From Symbiodinium natans (Eukaryota > Sar > Dinophyceae > Suessiales > Symbiodiniaceae), in assembly GCA_905221605.1 (NCBI GenBank), contig CAJNDS010002167.1, positions 274,323-338,322 on the forward strand: a stretch of DNA of 64,000 nt, written 5' to 3'. Positions 53,750 through 63,676 of this stretch are shown in pieces; the stretch's first letter is position 1, and each line of letters begins with the position of its first letter. Below the pieces are notes generated by a model that searched no databases, was not told the DNA's origin, and saw only the letters and a program-made list of their open reading frames with translations. Both the position numbers and the translations under genes were made by a program.

Positions 53750-55890
53750 TGGGTTTACATAAATGTATATATTTTGACCCTAAACCATCGTTATAACCAC
53801 AGCAACAAGTCGATGATGATGTAGGTACCCCAAACCTATAGGGTTAAGTTTGACAGGTTTAGGGCTTAAGATTCAGGCATTTAAACGTCAGCCCGCAATG
53901 AAACCTAAACCCTAACCGTTCAACCCGATAGAGTTAAGGTTAAGCGGTTAGGGTTTAAGATTTAGGTATTTTTAAACTTTAAACCTAAACCCATAGAGAT
54001 TTAACCTTAAGGGTTGAAAGTTCGGGCAGTTAAACCTTAACCCTGAACCGTTTAGGGTCAGAACCCTAAAACCCGACAGGGCTCTACAAGGAACAAAGGT
54101 TTTGACCCTAAAGGGTGCTGAAGGTATACATGCCCAGACCTTAGGTTTTCTTGAACCATTCAACCCTCCAGGGTTTAAAGGCTTAGGGTTTAAGGTTTAG
54201 GCATTACCTGTACGATAGAACCTTAAAGCCCTATAGGGCTTGCGGCTTAGATCCCTAAACCTTGAATCCCATAGGGCTATGCCTACGTTTGTAGGGCTTG
54301 CTTCCCGGTGACGCGAGAATACTGTGAGCAAATGTCCTTTTCACTACTTCCTGGGATTCAAAATATAAACAAACCATATCGTTATATATGATAGAATTCA
54401 GGTTTTGCTTATCGGGGGATGGTTGCTTGAGCTATCTTAGGTAAGGTAAGGATTTTAGGATAGAGGTTTTGTTTTGCTTATTGGGGCGTGATGGGGTTAC
54501 CGTCATTTTCTTATCGGGTATTTACATGTATATAAATCAAACCCTGAACCATAGTTATAACCGCAGCAAGAAGTTATAACCTTGTTATAAAGAAATTTCC
54601 GCAGAGCTCGTCAAATCCGATCATGATGTAGGCGCCCCAACCCTAGAGGGTTAAGGTTGACAGGTTTAGGGTTGAAGATTGAGGCATTTAAACCTAAGCC
54701 GGCAATTCAACCTAAACCCGAACCTTTAAACCCTATAGAGTTAAGGTTTAAGGGGTTGGGGTTTAGGATTTAGGCATTTAAAACGAAAACTCGAAAAGTT
54801 TCAATCTTAAGTGTTTGAAGTTCGGGCATTCAGACCTTAACCCTGATTCGTTTAGGGTCAGAACCGTAAAACCCTATAGGGCTCCCAAAGGTTCAAAGAT
54901 TTTAACCCTAAAGGGTACTGAAGGTATACATGCCCAGACCTTAGGTTCTCGAACCATTGAACCCTATAGGGTTTAACGGTTTAGGTTTAAGGTTTGGGCA
55001 TTAATTACCTATACAATAGAACCTTAAAACCCCAGAGCGCTTGGGGCTCAAATCCCCAAACCTTGAATCCCATAGGGTTATGCCTACGTTTGTAGCGCTT
55101 TCGTCCCGGTGACGCGAGAATACTGTGAGCAACTGTCCTTCCACTACTTCATGGGATTCAAAATATAGACAAAGAGGATAATTCAAGTTTTGCTTATCGG
55201 GGGATGGTTGCTTGAGCTATCTTAGGTAAGGTAAAGATTTTAGGATAGAGTTTTTGTTTTGCTTGAGCTATCTTAGGTAAGGTAAAGATTTTAGGATGGA
55301 GGTTTTGTTTTGTTTTTTGGGGCGTGATGGGGTTACCGTTACCCTCATTTTCTTATAGGCTAATTTACATGTATATCAATCAAATCCTGAACCATAGTTA
55401 TAACCGCAGCAAAAAGTTATAACCTTGTCATGTACATATATCCGCAGAGCTCGTCACTTTCACTACTTGCTGGGACTCAACATATACACAAACTATATCG
55501 TTAAATGATGGAATTCAGGAATTGCGTATCGGGGGATGGTTGCTTGAGATATTTTAGCTAAGGTAAAGTATTTGGGATATTTCGCTTGTTGGGGGCGTGA
55601 TGGGGCTCCCCTTATTCTTATGGGTTTACATAAGTGTATAAAAATCAAACCCTAACCCATAGTTATAACCACAGCAATAAGTTATAACCTTGTCATATAG
55701 AAATCTCCGCAGAGCTCGTCAAATCCGATCATGATGTAGGCGCCCCAACCCTACAGGGTTAAGGTTGACAGGTTTAGGGTTTAAGATTGAGGCACTTAAA
55801 CCTAAGCCGGCAATTCAACCTAAACCCGAAGCTTTAAGCCCTATAGAGTTAAAGTTTAAGAATTAGGGTTTAAGGCGCAATCCCATATAG
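53750..55890. repeat. Diverged tandem repeats of about 0.8 kb (three partial units)
   Basis: The block with ccatagttataaccgcagca, gatgatgtaggtaccccaaa-type text, ctatagagttaaggttaag and gacgcgagaatactgtgagc starts near 53751, 54516, 55357 (deleted) and 55620. Inside are many short inverted TTTAGGGTT/AACCCTAAA-like words. No coding frame is kept between copies, so it looks like a non-coding segmental or transposon-derived repeat. Confidence 0.85.
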
Positions 55891-56039
55891 TATATGTATA
55901 CTTCTGAGCAGAAAAGATACGGGAGACACTGCTTGCGATTCAGAATATTCGGAGCAGAAAGGATACAGGGGACACTGCTTGCGAATCAGAAGTTTAGGAG
56001 CAGAAAAGATGCGGTCGAGGTACCTCGGCAGGAGCACCA

Positions 56040-56470
56040 TTAAACCATCAAACCATTAAACCAATAAACCATTAAACCACTGAACCAATGGTTTCCCCCT
56101 TATGAGAATCCCTTATTCTATTAAACCATTAAACCATTAAACCAATGGTTTCCCCCTTATGAAAATCCCTTAAACCATTAAGCCATTAAGCCATTAAGCC
56201 ATTAAACCATTAAACCATTAAACCAATGGTTGCCCGCCATGAAAATGGTTTAATGGTTTAGGGGATTCTCATATGGGGGGAAGCCATTGGTTTAATGGTT
56301 TAATGGTTTAGGGGATTTTCATAAGGGGGAAACCATTGGTTTAATGGTTTAATGGTTTAATGGTTTAGGGGATTTTCAGAAGGGGAAACCATTGGTTTAA
56401 TGGTTTAATGGTATGGTTTAATGGTTTAATGGTTTAGGGGGGAGACCATTGGTTTAATGGTTTGAGGGAT
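56040..56470. repeat. Palindromic (AAACCATT)n / (AATGGTTT)n array
   Basis: AAACCATT octamers on the left (56040-56230) and AATGGTTT on the right (56245-56470), with ggtttcccccttatgagaat and its inverse interspersed. The axis is near 56240. It could fold into a long imperfect hairpin. Confidence 0.93.
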
Positions 56471-56535
56471 TCTTGGTTAGATGGTTAAGGGAATGTGCAA
56501 AAAAACACAGGGGAACCGCTATAGGCGGTGACCCA

Positions 56536-56660
56536 CATATATATATATATATTTATATGTATGTATGTATGCATGTATGTATGTATGTATGTATGTATAC
56601 ATATATGTATGTATACATATATGTATGTATGTGTGTATACATATGTATACCTGTTTTTTT
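56536..56660. repeat. (TA)n and (GTAT)n microsatellite
   Basis: atatatat then gtatgtatgcatgtatgtat and related units. The Tyr/Met/Cys-rich ORFs are artefacts. Confidence 0.92.
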
Positions 56661-56835
56661 TATATATACATATCTCCTTATACTTATATTGGAAGTATAG
56701 GGATTACAGTCTCCTCCGACTCCCTACTTCCCTGCTAGGAACCAGGAAGCTTAGATTCTAAGGTGTTTAGGGTGTTGAAAAATTCAAATCACGGATCGTG
56801 ACACGGGCTACCCTGTTCGCTCTTGCTCCTAAACC

Positions 56836-56926
56836 CTACCTTGATACAGCTTTATGGGTTATACCTACTAATTAAGGGGTACTGATTACTACGCTCACAA
56901 ACCGTAGGTATATAGAGAGCCCCAGG
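56836..56926. mobile_element. Family A MITE
   Basis: accttgatacagctttatgg and cgtaggtatatagagagccc with cagg; left terminus diverged. Confidence 0.78.
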
Positions 56927-57198
56927 TACACCCTAAGCCCTAAACCCTAAACCCCAAAGCATCCGAGACCATGGTCGTCATTAAGCTCAGAGCCCGTATG
57001 TGCAGATGAGCATGGTACAGAAATCCCAAGCCACTAACAATCCCAAACAGCTCTTTGGAGCCCTGAAAAACTCGTCGACCATCGTGCAACACCCTTCTTT
57101 CGGGATCCGTGTTCTTGATTCCAGAACCTGCTGTTTCTTTCTTTTTTTTTCATGGGTTCTTCCGGGTCTGCGGTTAGAAGCCCTAAGCCCCTAAGCTA

Positions 57199-57296
57199 CC
57201 TGGCACTCTCTTTACCTACAGTTTCGTAGAAGCTACCCCTTAGCATCAGCAGGTATAACCCCCATAAAACTGTAGGTCAAGAAAGAGAGTCGCAGG
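57199..57296. mobile_element. Family A MITE, complete
   Basis: Left cctggcactctctttaccta, right tcaagaaagagagtcgcagg. Confidence 0.9.
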
Positions 57297-57405
57297 TAAA
57301 CCCTCTAGTTAGCTTCTGTCTGACATCTTGGCGGTCTGGCGTTGTGTCCCGCGTTGGGTGGTGTCTGGCGTACTCATTCGTGACCTGCCTAGACTCACAG
57401 CTGGC

Positions 57406-57493
57406 CCTGGGACTCTTTACCTACAGTTTGCTGGGTGATACCTACTACATAACGGATACTAATGACTAAACTGTAGGTAAACAGAGCCCCAGG
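57406..57493. mobile_element. Family A MITE, complete
   Basis: Left cctgggactctttacctaca, right tgtaggtaaacagagcccca with gg; 88 bp. Confidence 0.9.
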
Positions 57494-57851
57494 TGGTGGC
57501 TGGTCATGTATTGGGCGTGGGCAGTAATGCCAGACTACTGCTGAAATAACAGGGGTTGTGCAGATGGACCTCTTTGCAATCCTGCGGCGTGGTGTGAGCA
57601 GCTGGCAAAACTCCGAAACCCTAAGTACCCGAATCCCCTCAACCCTAGACCCCTACAGCCTTAAAGCCTAAATCCTAAACCTATTCTCCCACGGACTGAG
57701 TAGTTAGGCTACAAGAGCCGCTCGCTACCTTAAAACCTTAAACCCTAAACCCTATACCCTAAACCCTTAACCCTATACCCCAAACCCTACGCCCTAAACC
57801 CTAAACCCTAAAACCTAAGCCCTAAACCCTAAACCCTAAACCCGGACCAAG

Positions 57852-57898
57852 GATCTCCTGGAGAGGCTGGCAGGCTTCACCCCCGAGTCCCACTGCTT
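57852..57898 (+). CDS. Gene 3 exon candidate 1
   Basis: Reads DLLERLAGFTPESHC. Acceptor ccaAG|G directly after a CCCTAAA array; GC donor at 57899 ends two bases into a codon. Confidence 0.55.
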
Positions 57899-59066
57899 GC
57901 CGAGACCTCAGTCTTACTGTTGGTTGGTAGGGAATGAGGGAATGAGGAACCGAAACCCTAAACCCTAAACCCTAAACCCTAAAAACCCTAAACCCTACAA
58001 ACCCCAATTAAACCCTAAAACCTTAAATATATACCCTCTAAAGGGATCATATAGGGTACCTCATTCCCCCATCCCCTGCGAAGCAACAGTAAGTACTTGC
58101 GACTCCTTTTCGTTTAGTGTTTAGGGTTTAGGGTTGAGGGTTGAGGGTTGAGGGTTTAGGGGTTTAGGGTTTTAGGGGTTTTAGGGGTTTTAGGGTTTTT
58201 AGGGGTTCAGGGTTTCAGGGTTTTAGGGGTTTTTAGGGTTTAGGGTTTTAGGGGTTTAGGGTTTTAGGGGGATTTGGGGTTTTAGGGTTTTTAGGGGTTT
58301 AGGGTTTCTAGGGTTTTAAGGGTTTAGGGTTTTAGGGGTTTTAGGGTTTTTAGGGGTTCAGGGTTTTAGGGTTTTAGGGTTTTCGGGTTTTTAGGGTTTT
58401 AGGGGTTTAGGGTTTTAGGGTTTTAGGGTTTTAGGGTTTTAGGGGTTTAGGGTTTTTAGGGTTTTAGGGTTTTAGGGGTTTAGGGGTTTAGGGTGGAGGG
58501 TGTAGAGGATGTAGGGTTTTAGGGGTTTTAGGGTTTTAGGGTTTTCGGGTTTTAGGGTTTTAGGGTTTCAGGTTTTTAGGGTTTTAGGGCATTTAGGGGC
58601 GTTTAGGCCCGTTAGGGTTTCTGGGCTGGAGGTTGAGGGTCTAGGTCTTTTTCGGTTGTGCATGGGTTGAAATCCATGTGCACATTGTCTTGGGAGCACC
58701 TCAAGTTACTTCAAACCCAAACTCCAAAAGCCTATACCCGCAACCCTAACCCTACACCCTAAACCCTAAACCCTGAATTACAGCACCTTCCGACGCTTGG
58801 GTGGGGTCTCAGCGTTGCCGAAGCTTGGGGGCTCGAGAGCAAATCGCTCCTTTTTCCCAAGTTGCCGAAGGAAACGGGGTTTAGGGTTTAGGGTTTAGGG
58901 TTTCGGGTTTAGGGTTTAGGGTTTAGGGTTTAGGGCCATTAACTTTAAACCCATCAAGATTCAGCCCGGATGTGCCGCCAAAACCCCGACACAGTCCCCA
59001 AAACAAAAGAAGCCCTGACCCTCAGAAGTCCACCCTGAAGCCTCAATCTACTACTATTTGCTGAAG

Positions 59067-59099
<33 letters not shown>

Positions 59100-60709
59100 A
59101 AAAATAATAGCAAATAATAAAATAAATAAATAAAAGATTACAATCCCGATATTGCCCGCATCAGGAAGGATTTTGTTACCTCTTTTTTTGGGGCACATGT
59201 TAGGGTTCAGGGTGTAGGGTGTAGGGTTTCGGGTTTAGGGTTTAGGGTAGCCCCCCAGACGCCCCCGTTTGGAAAGCTGAGGTCGGCCCACGTGCGTCAG
59301 ATCCGGGCGGTGTTCGACATGCTCCGCGACCAGCTGACTTTGGGCACGGAGGCCTGGGTTTGGGGTTTAGGGATTTAGGGTTTAGGGTTTGGGGTTTAGG
59401 GTTTAGGGGCTCCCGGCTCCTGCAGGACCTTCCAGGACATTCTCTTATCAAGACTTCCCAACTTATTTGGAACACAGTCTCCCCCCCCCCCCCTCCTCCC
59501 CAAGCCCCCAAGCCCCAACCTTACCAACAAAGAAGTATCCCACAACATGTTGGGCGTGCTGCTGTGCACCGCTCTTGCTGCCAGGCGTTCGACAGCTTGA
59601 GTCGAACCTGCCAGCAGCAGGCCTTCCGAATGTTTTCGGATGTATAGGGCACACGGTTCAAGATTGCACGCTGCTCCTGGCAGCGGCGACAAGAACAGCT
59701 AGCTGCAAACCCATGATGCAAAACAGCTGCCCTCTACATGATTGGGGTGTTGAATCTTGCATTGGGCCAAACATGGAACACGGACTCCGGTGCAGCAGCA
59801 AGCCTCAAGCTAGGCTTGTATGGCAGCTAGTACTATTTGCTTAAGAACCCCCAAAATATAAAACATTTTGCTTATAAGGGCGATATAGATTTTTTTGCAA
59901 TATATGGGGATTGTTATTTTGTATTTTTTGGGGTTCGTAAGCAAATAGTAGGCTATGAATGCTGAGCAGACTCAACAAACGCTGTAGTGGAAACGAACGC
60001 TTTGGCCAGCCCTAGTGATTTCAAGCATGTCAGTTAGTAGTTGAATCTCAAAGCCGAGAGCAATCCGGGCAGAGTTTCTCTCAAACATTTATACAAGGAG
60101 CAATTCGTTCAGAGCTGGATGGTTTAAGGTTTTGGGTTCTCGTGTGTGCGCGTCCCCTCTCCTTAACACCTGCAGCCTCTTGCGCCCTAACACCCCGAAA
60201 GCCCAAGCTCCAGAAACCACGAACCCTAAACACTAAACCCTAAACCCTAAACCCTCAACCCTAAACCCAAAAACCCTAAACCCTAAACCCTAAACCCTAA
60301 ACCCTAAACCCTGAACCCTAAACCCTAAACCCTAAACCCTAAACCCTAAACCCTAAACCCTAAACCCTAAACCCTAAACCCTAAACCCAAATCCTAAGCC
60401 CCAAGCTCCCTCAGCCCGAAACTCCCACACCCTACGTACACCCCCAAAACCCCAAGCTGCTCTAAAAACCCTAAACCCGAACTTGCAAATCCTAATCTCC
60501 CAAACCCAAAAACCCCAAGCCCTAAACTCGCAAACCCTAAACTCCCAAACCCTAAACCCCAAACCCAAAACCCCCAGTCCCAAATCCTAAACCCCAAGCC
60601 CTAAACCCCAAACCCTAAACCCTAAACCCTAATCCCTCAACTGCGGGTCGCTCCTAGAGAGGCCCAGCGCAGCGTGCCCCTCCAGGAGGTGAGGGTTTGG
60701 GTCTTCTTT

Positions 60710-60740
<31 letters not shown>

Positions 60741-61061
60741 GGGGGTTTAGGGTTTAGGGCAGTTTAGGGTTTGGGGTTTGGGGTTTAGGGTTTAGGGTTA
60801 GGGTTTGGGACAGGCGTCCTTTCCCTAGGGTTTAGGGTTGAGGGTTAGATTAGGGTCTAGGGCTTAGAGTTTAGGGTGTCAGTATGATGGACAACTCGAG
60901 TTTTTGCTAATTGTTTTGAGCACTTCTTCTCAGTCACTTTCCATGATGACGAACTATTGTAAGCAACGATTGGTTAAGGCACCTGTATTGGTTAAGTCAC
61001 TTGAAGCTTGTGACAGAGAAGACTGTCGATTGTCAATAAGGTCTTGACACATCCACGGTCG

Positions 61062-61093
<32 letters not shown>

Positions 61094-63303
61094 TTTATGT
61101 ATACTTATTTATTTCTAGTTTATATTTATATTTATAATTATATTTATATTTATAATTATATTTATATTTATATTTTATATTTATATTTATATTTATATGT
61201 ATATTGGTATTTATATTTTTGTGTATGTATATATATATATATATGTTTGTAACTGTTAGGGTTTCTCAGCGTTCACTTCTGTTTGCTTAAGAACCCCTCC
61301 CCCCCGCACCCGACACACGGCAAACAAGAATCCCTATATTGCCCTTATAAGGATATCTGGGGCGGTTCTTGAGTGTCGTTTAGAGAACTGTTCGGGTTGT
61401 TCGGTGGGATTTCCTAGGGTTCAGGGTTTAGGGTTTAGGGTTTAAGGTTTAGGGTTTAGGATTTAGGGTTTAGGGTGGCATGCTCAGGCCTTTCTTGGCC
61501 GCGACCGGGCGTGGGCGGTGCAGCAGCACTACGAAATGAAGGCGAGGGTTTAGGGTTGAGGGTTTAGGGTTTAGGGTTCGGGTTTAGTGTGTAGGGTTTA
61601 GGGTTTAGGGTTTAGGGTTTAGGGTTTGTGTAAGTTTTAGGGGTTTAATTAGGGGTTTAGGGTTCAGGGGTTTAGGGTTTGGGGGGGGGGGGGGGTTGGG
61701 GGCGTTCAGTAAAGAATCTTGTCCCTTTGCGGGTTCGGGTGCACGGTGTTGCGAAGGCGAAGCGTTCAACTGAAAAGGGAACATGATGTCCCTAAAGGTG
61801 CAGGTCGCTCACCACCAGCAGTGCCAGGGCTCTCCAGGAGCAAAGAGTTCAGGAGTGTTTTTTTCAGCGGTTTCGGGCTTAGCAAGTTTAGGGTATAGGG
61901 GGTTTTCTAGGGCTTCGGGCACCAGTACACTACTAGTACTCGACGACTATACTAACCGACATTTTACCAGTTTTCAGGCTTCTTCTCCCGTAATTGAGGA
62001 GTCCAGGGCCTTGATCCCAGGACCCAGCCAGCGATCCCGACGCAGAAGCTCTAAGACGTCCCGAAGCGAAGAAACCATAGCTTCCAAGATTTAGGGTTTA
62101 GGGTATTTGAGGGTTTAGCGTATTCGGGTAGTAGGGTATGAGGGTTGAGGGTTTAGTGTATCAGGGTATTAGGGTATGAGGGTTGAGGGTTTAGTGTATC
62201 AGGGTATTAGGGTATGAGGGTTGAGGGTTTAGTGTATTAGGGTAGTAGGGTAGTAGGGTATTAGGGTATTAGGGTTCCCGGACTTGCGATCCCCCCAAAA
62301 GCCGAGAGCCCTAAAAGCCCTTCAAGCCCCCAAGAGCCGTCAAGCCTCGACGTCGCTTCCAACCCTAAGCCCTAAACCCTAAGCCCTAGGCCCTAAACCC
62401 TAAACCCTAAGCCCTAAACCCTAAACCCTAAACCCTAAACCCTAAACCCTAAACCGCTCCCGAGTTGAAGCGCCTGAATGACAACCTCTACCGTGCTGGT
62501 CCCGACGGCAACGAGCGCCTGGAGAGAAATCGCCCTGCGGCGCAGAAAGCTTCTGAATGTGGGGGGTTTTAGAGATTGATCCCTAGGCTTTAAAAGGGTC
62601 GAGGGTTCAGGGTTTAGGGCTTGGGTTGAAAACAAAGAGCTACCGCGTGGTGGGTGGCACTTGCGGTAGGGTTTTCCGGTTTTAAGTTGGCGCTTCCGAT
62701 TCTCTTCGGCCGTATGGCGTTTTGGCGGTTTCGGTGCTGTCCTCTGGGGCCTCAGGGTCTTTGGACTTCTGCTCAGTTTCCAGAGCCCACAGGGCTATTC
62801 CCACATAGTCCTGTACCCTAGGCCCTGCACGCACAAGAGCTTGCTGGAGCCCTTCGACAGACGACGCGCTCCCCAAACCCTCTCGAAACCCTAAAGTTGC
62901 ACGGGCTTGGCAATTCAACTCTCAAAGTTTTAAACATTTTGTCCGACGTCAACCAACCCTAAACCCTAAACCTTAAACCCTAAACCCTGAACCCCAACTC
63001 CCAAACCCCAAACCCTAGACCCTAAACCTGCATCATGGGAGTTTCGAAGCCACCGAGCTAGCTGCTAAACCCTGAACCGATGTCGTTTCTGCATCGCAAA
63101 AAGAACACCCGCCACACCGTCCTCTTCAAAATAAACCCTAAACCCTAAACCCTAAACCCTAAACCCTAAACCCTAAACCCTAAACCCTAAACCCTAAACC
63201 CTAAGCCCTAAACCCTAAACCCTAAACCCTAAACCCTAAGCAAGGCCAGAAGCTGCTGAAAGCCCGGGGAGAGGTGCATCGGCTGACCGGCGAGGTGGAC
63301 GAG
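57852..63303 (+). CDS. Unrecognised multi-exon gene, partly coiled-coil, six exons seen
   Basis: Six islands with AG before them join in one open frame: 57852-57898, 59282-59351, 60662-60688, 61488-61541, 62471-62507 and 63245-63303. They read DLLERLAGFTPESHC, SAHVRQIRAVFDMLRDQLTL, AQRSVPLQE, AFLGRDRAWAVQQHYEMK, RLNDNLYRAGPDG and QKLLKARGEVHRLTGEVDE. Charged, Leu-rich helices suggest a coiled-coil or scaffold protein, but I do not recognise a family. Donors as read: four GC and two GT; one acceptor is AG|C instead of AG|G. It probably continues beyond the window. Membership of one gene is inferred from order and phase only. Confidence 0.6.
58110..58600. repeat. TTTTAGGG / TTTTAGGGG octamer-nonamer field
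   Basis: Nearly 500 bp of G-strand units where an extra T, an extra G or both have been added to TTTAGGG. It starts with three GGGTTGA units. Confidence 0.92.
59048..59195. mobile_element. Family E MITE with a long C run
   Basis: ctactactatttgctgaaga runs into about 35 C, then an A/T-rich interior with cccgatattgcccgcatcag; the right end is diverged. Confidence 0.65.
59282..59351 (+). CDS. Gene 3 exon 2
   Basis: Reads SAHVRQIRAVFDMLRDQLTL then GTE, a strong amphipathic helix. Acceptor ctgAG|G, GC donor at 59352, phase 0. TTTAGGG flanks both sides. Confidence 0.65.
59352..60661 (+). repeat. Intron: TTTAGGG start, family E, 400-bp CCCTAAA end
   Basis: TTTAGGG/TTTGGGG 59357-59408, a family E element 59831-59950, CCCTAAA 60224-60390 and degenerate CCCTAAA/CCCCAAA to 60630. 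The sequence 59420-59820 is unique but shows no exon that fits. Confidence 0.8.
59831..59950. mobile_element. Family E MITE, best-preserved copy (120 bp)
   Basis: Left tactatttgcttaagaaccc and right gggttcgtaagcaaatagta are near-perfect inverted repeats. The interior is A/T-rich with ttataagggcgatatag. Confidence 0.95.
60662..60688 (+). CDS. Gene 3 exon 3 (27 nt)
   Basis: Reads AQRSVPLQE. Acceptor gagAG|G, GT donor (gtgagg) at 60689, phase 0, with CCCTAAA upstream and TTTAGGG downstream. Confidence 0.5.
61060..61245. repeat. AT-rich (TA)n / (TTTATA)n tract
   Basis: tatatata then many tttatatttata units. By eye it is the most AT-rich stretch in the window. Confidence 0.93.
61278..61374. mobile_element. 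Family E MITE
   Basis: Left tctgtttgcttaagaacccc with a C run, interior aatccctatattgcccttat, right ggggcggttcttgag. Confidence 0.75.
61488..61541 (+). CDS. Gene 3 exon 4
   Basis: Reads AFLGRDRAWAVQQHYEMK. Acceptor ctcAG|G, GC donor at 61542, phase 0, with TTTAGGG on both sides. Confidence 0.6.
61542..62470 (+). repeat. Intron: TTTAGGG, 35-bp minisatellite, CCCTAAA
   Basis: TTTAGGG 61548-61680, G run 61681-61694, unique sequence 61700-62080 with no fitting exon, a minisatellite 62098-62275, CCCTAAA/CCCTAAG 62360-62455. Confidence 0.8.
62098..62275. repeat. Telomere-derived minisatellite (about 35 bp unit)
   Basis: gtatgagggttgagggttta with gtgtatcagggtatta repeats about three times. Its parts are TTTAGGG-like words. 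Confidence 0.88.
62471..62507 (+). CDS. Gene 3 exon 5
   Basis: Reads RLNDNLYRAGPDG. Acceptor ttgAAG|C is an exception to the AG|G rule. The GC donor at 62508 fits the phase of the next exon; an extension through NERLERN is possible. Confidence 0.5.
62508..63244 (+). repeat. Intron: CCCTAAA arrays before exon 6
   Basis: TTTAGGG-like units 62605-62625, unique sequence 62630-62940 that reads like no known protein, CCCTAAA 62956-62990 and 63133-63238. Confidence 0.8.
63245..63303 (+). CDS. Gene 3 exon 6
   Basis: Reads QKLLKARGEVHRLTGEVDE, heptad-like. Acceptor gcaAG|G straight after a CCCTAAA array, GT donor at 63304. Confidence 0.6.
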
Positions 63304-63313
63304 GTGGGGCAGA

Positions 63314-63496
63314 GCCCAGTGGTACCCTTTCTCCCTTGTTTTATGGTGCGGGTTTAGGGTTTAGGGTTTCAGGGTTTAGGTTTTAGGGTTTGTAAGGTTT
63401 TGGGTTTAGGGCTTAGGCTGGGTTCAGGGTTCCCTTCTAAAGCATCCAACCCCAAGAAACAGGGTGCCCTGGCTACAACGTGGTGACTGGGCTACT
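63314..63496. mobile_element. Family D MITE interrupted by TTTAGGG units
   Basis: Left gcccagtggtaccctttctc, about 70 bp of TTTAGGG variants from 63350, then ctgggttcagggttcccttc and the right end ggtgactgggctac. Compare the uninterrupted copy at 22713-22819. Confidence 0.88.
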
Positions 63497-63580
63497 CAGT
63501 GAAGGGCCTCGGGAGTCGGGAGTTGAGCTCAGGGTTGGGGCTTGAATCTGCCCATGACCAGGGGTGGAGGATGACGCCTT

Positions 63581-63676
63581 GGGATGTTAACAGTCCGGAA
63601 TAGGGACGAAGCCCTAAAGCCTAAATCCTAAACCCTAAACCCGAATAAGGACTGTTAGTCTAAGGGGGAACATCTC
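63581..63676. mobile_element. Family C MITE interrupted by CCCTAAA units
   Basis: gggatgttaacagtccggaa, then CCCTAAA variants at 63610-63643, then ataaggactgttagtctaag and ggggaacatctca. Confidence 0.85.

Larger units (their letters stand above)
56661..57851. repeat. Three family A copies and CCCTAAA arrays
   Basis: Family A at 56836-56926, 57199-57296 and 57406-57493, CCCTAAA with CCCTATA at 57735-57842. Islands at 56957-57000 and 57560-57610 show no convincing exon. Confidence 0.78.
57899..59281 (+). repeat. Intron: CCCTAAA, 470-bp TTTTAGGG field, C run
   Basis: CCCTAAA 57954-58025, a TTTTAGGG/TTTAGGGG field 58110-58600, CCCTAAA 58755-58775, TTTAGGG 58876-58935, a family E element with a 35-bp C run 59048-59195, TTTAGGG-like 59205-59248. 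Confidence 0.82.
60689..61487 (+). repeat. Intron: T and G runs, TTTAGGG, AT-rich tract, family E
   Basis: T run then G run 60707-60745, TTTAGGG 60746-60810, an AT-rich microsatellite 61060-61245, a family E element 61278-61374, TTTAGGG 61420-61475. Confidence 0.85.

Noticed and set aside
53800-55900. Possible coding sequence in the 0.8-kb repeats
   Set aside because: Indels between units are not multiples of three and stops occur in all frames.
59242-59844. Several overlapping 60-125 codon ORFs on both strands
   Set aside because: They overlap gene 3 exon 2 and unique intron sequence, contradict each other in frame, and show no motif.
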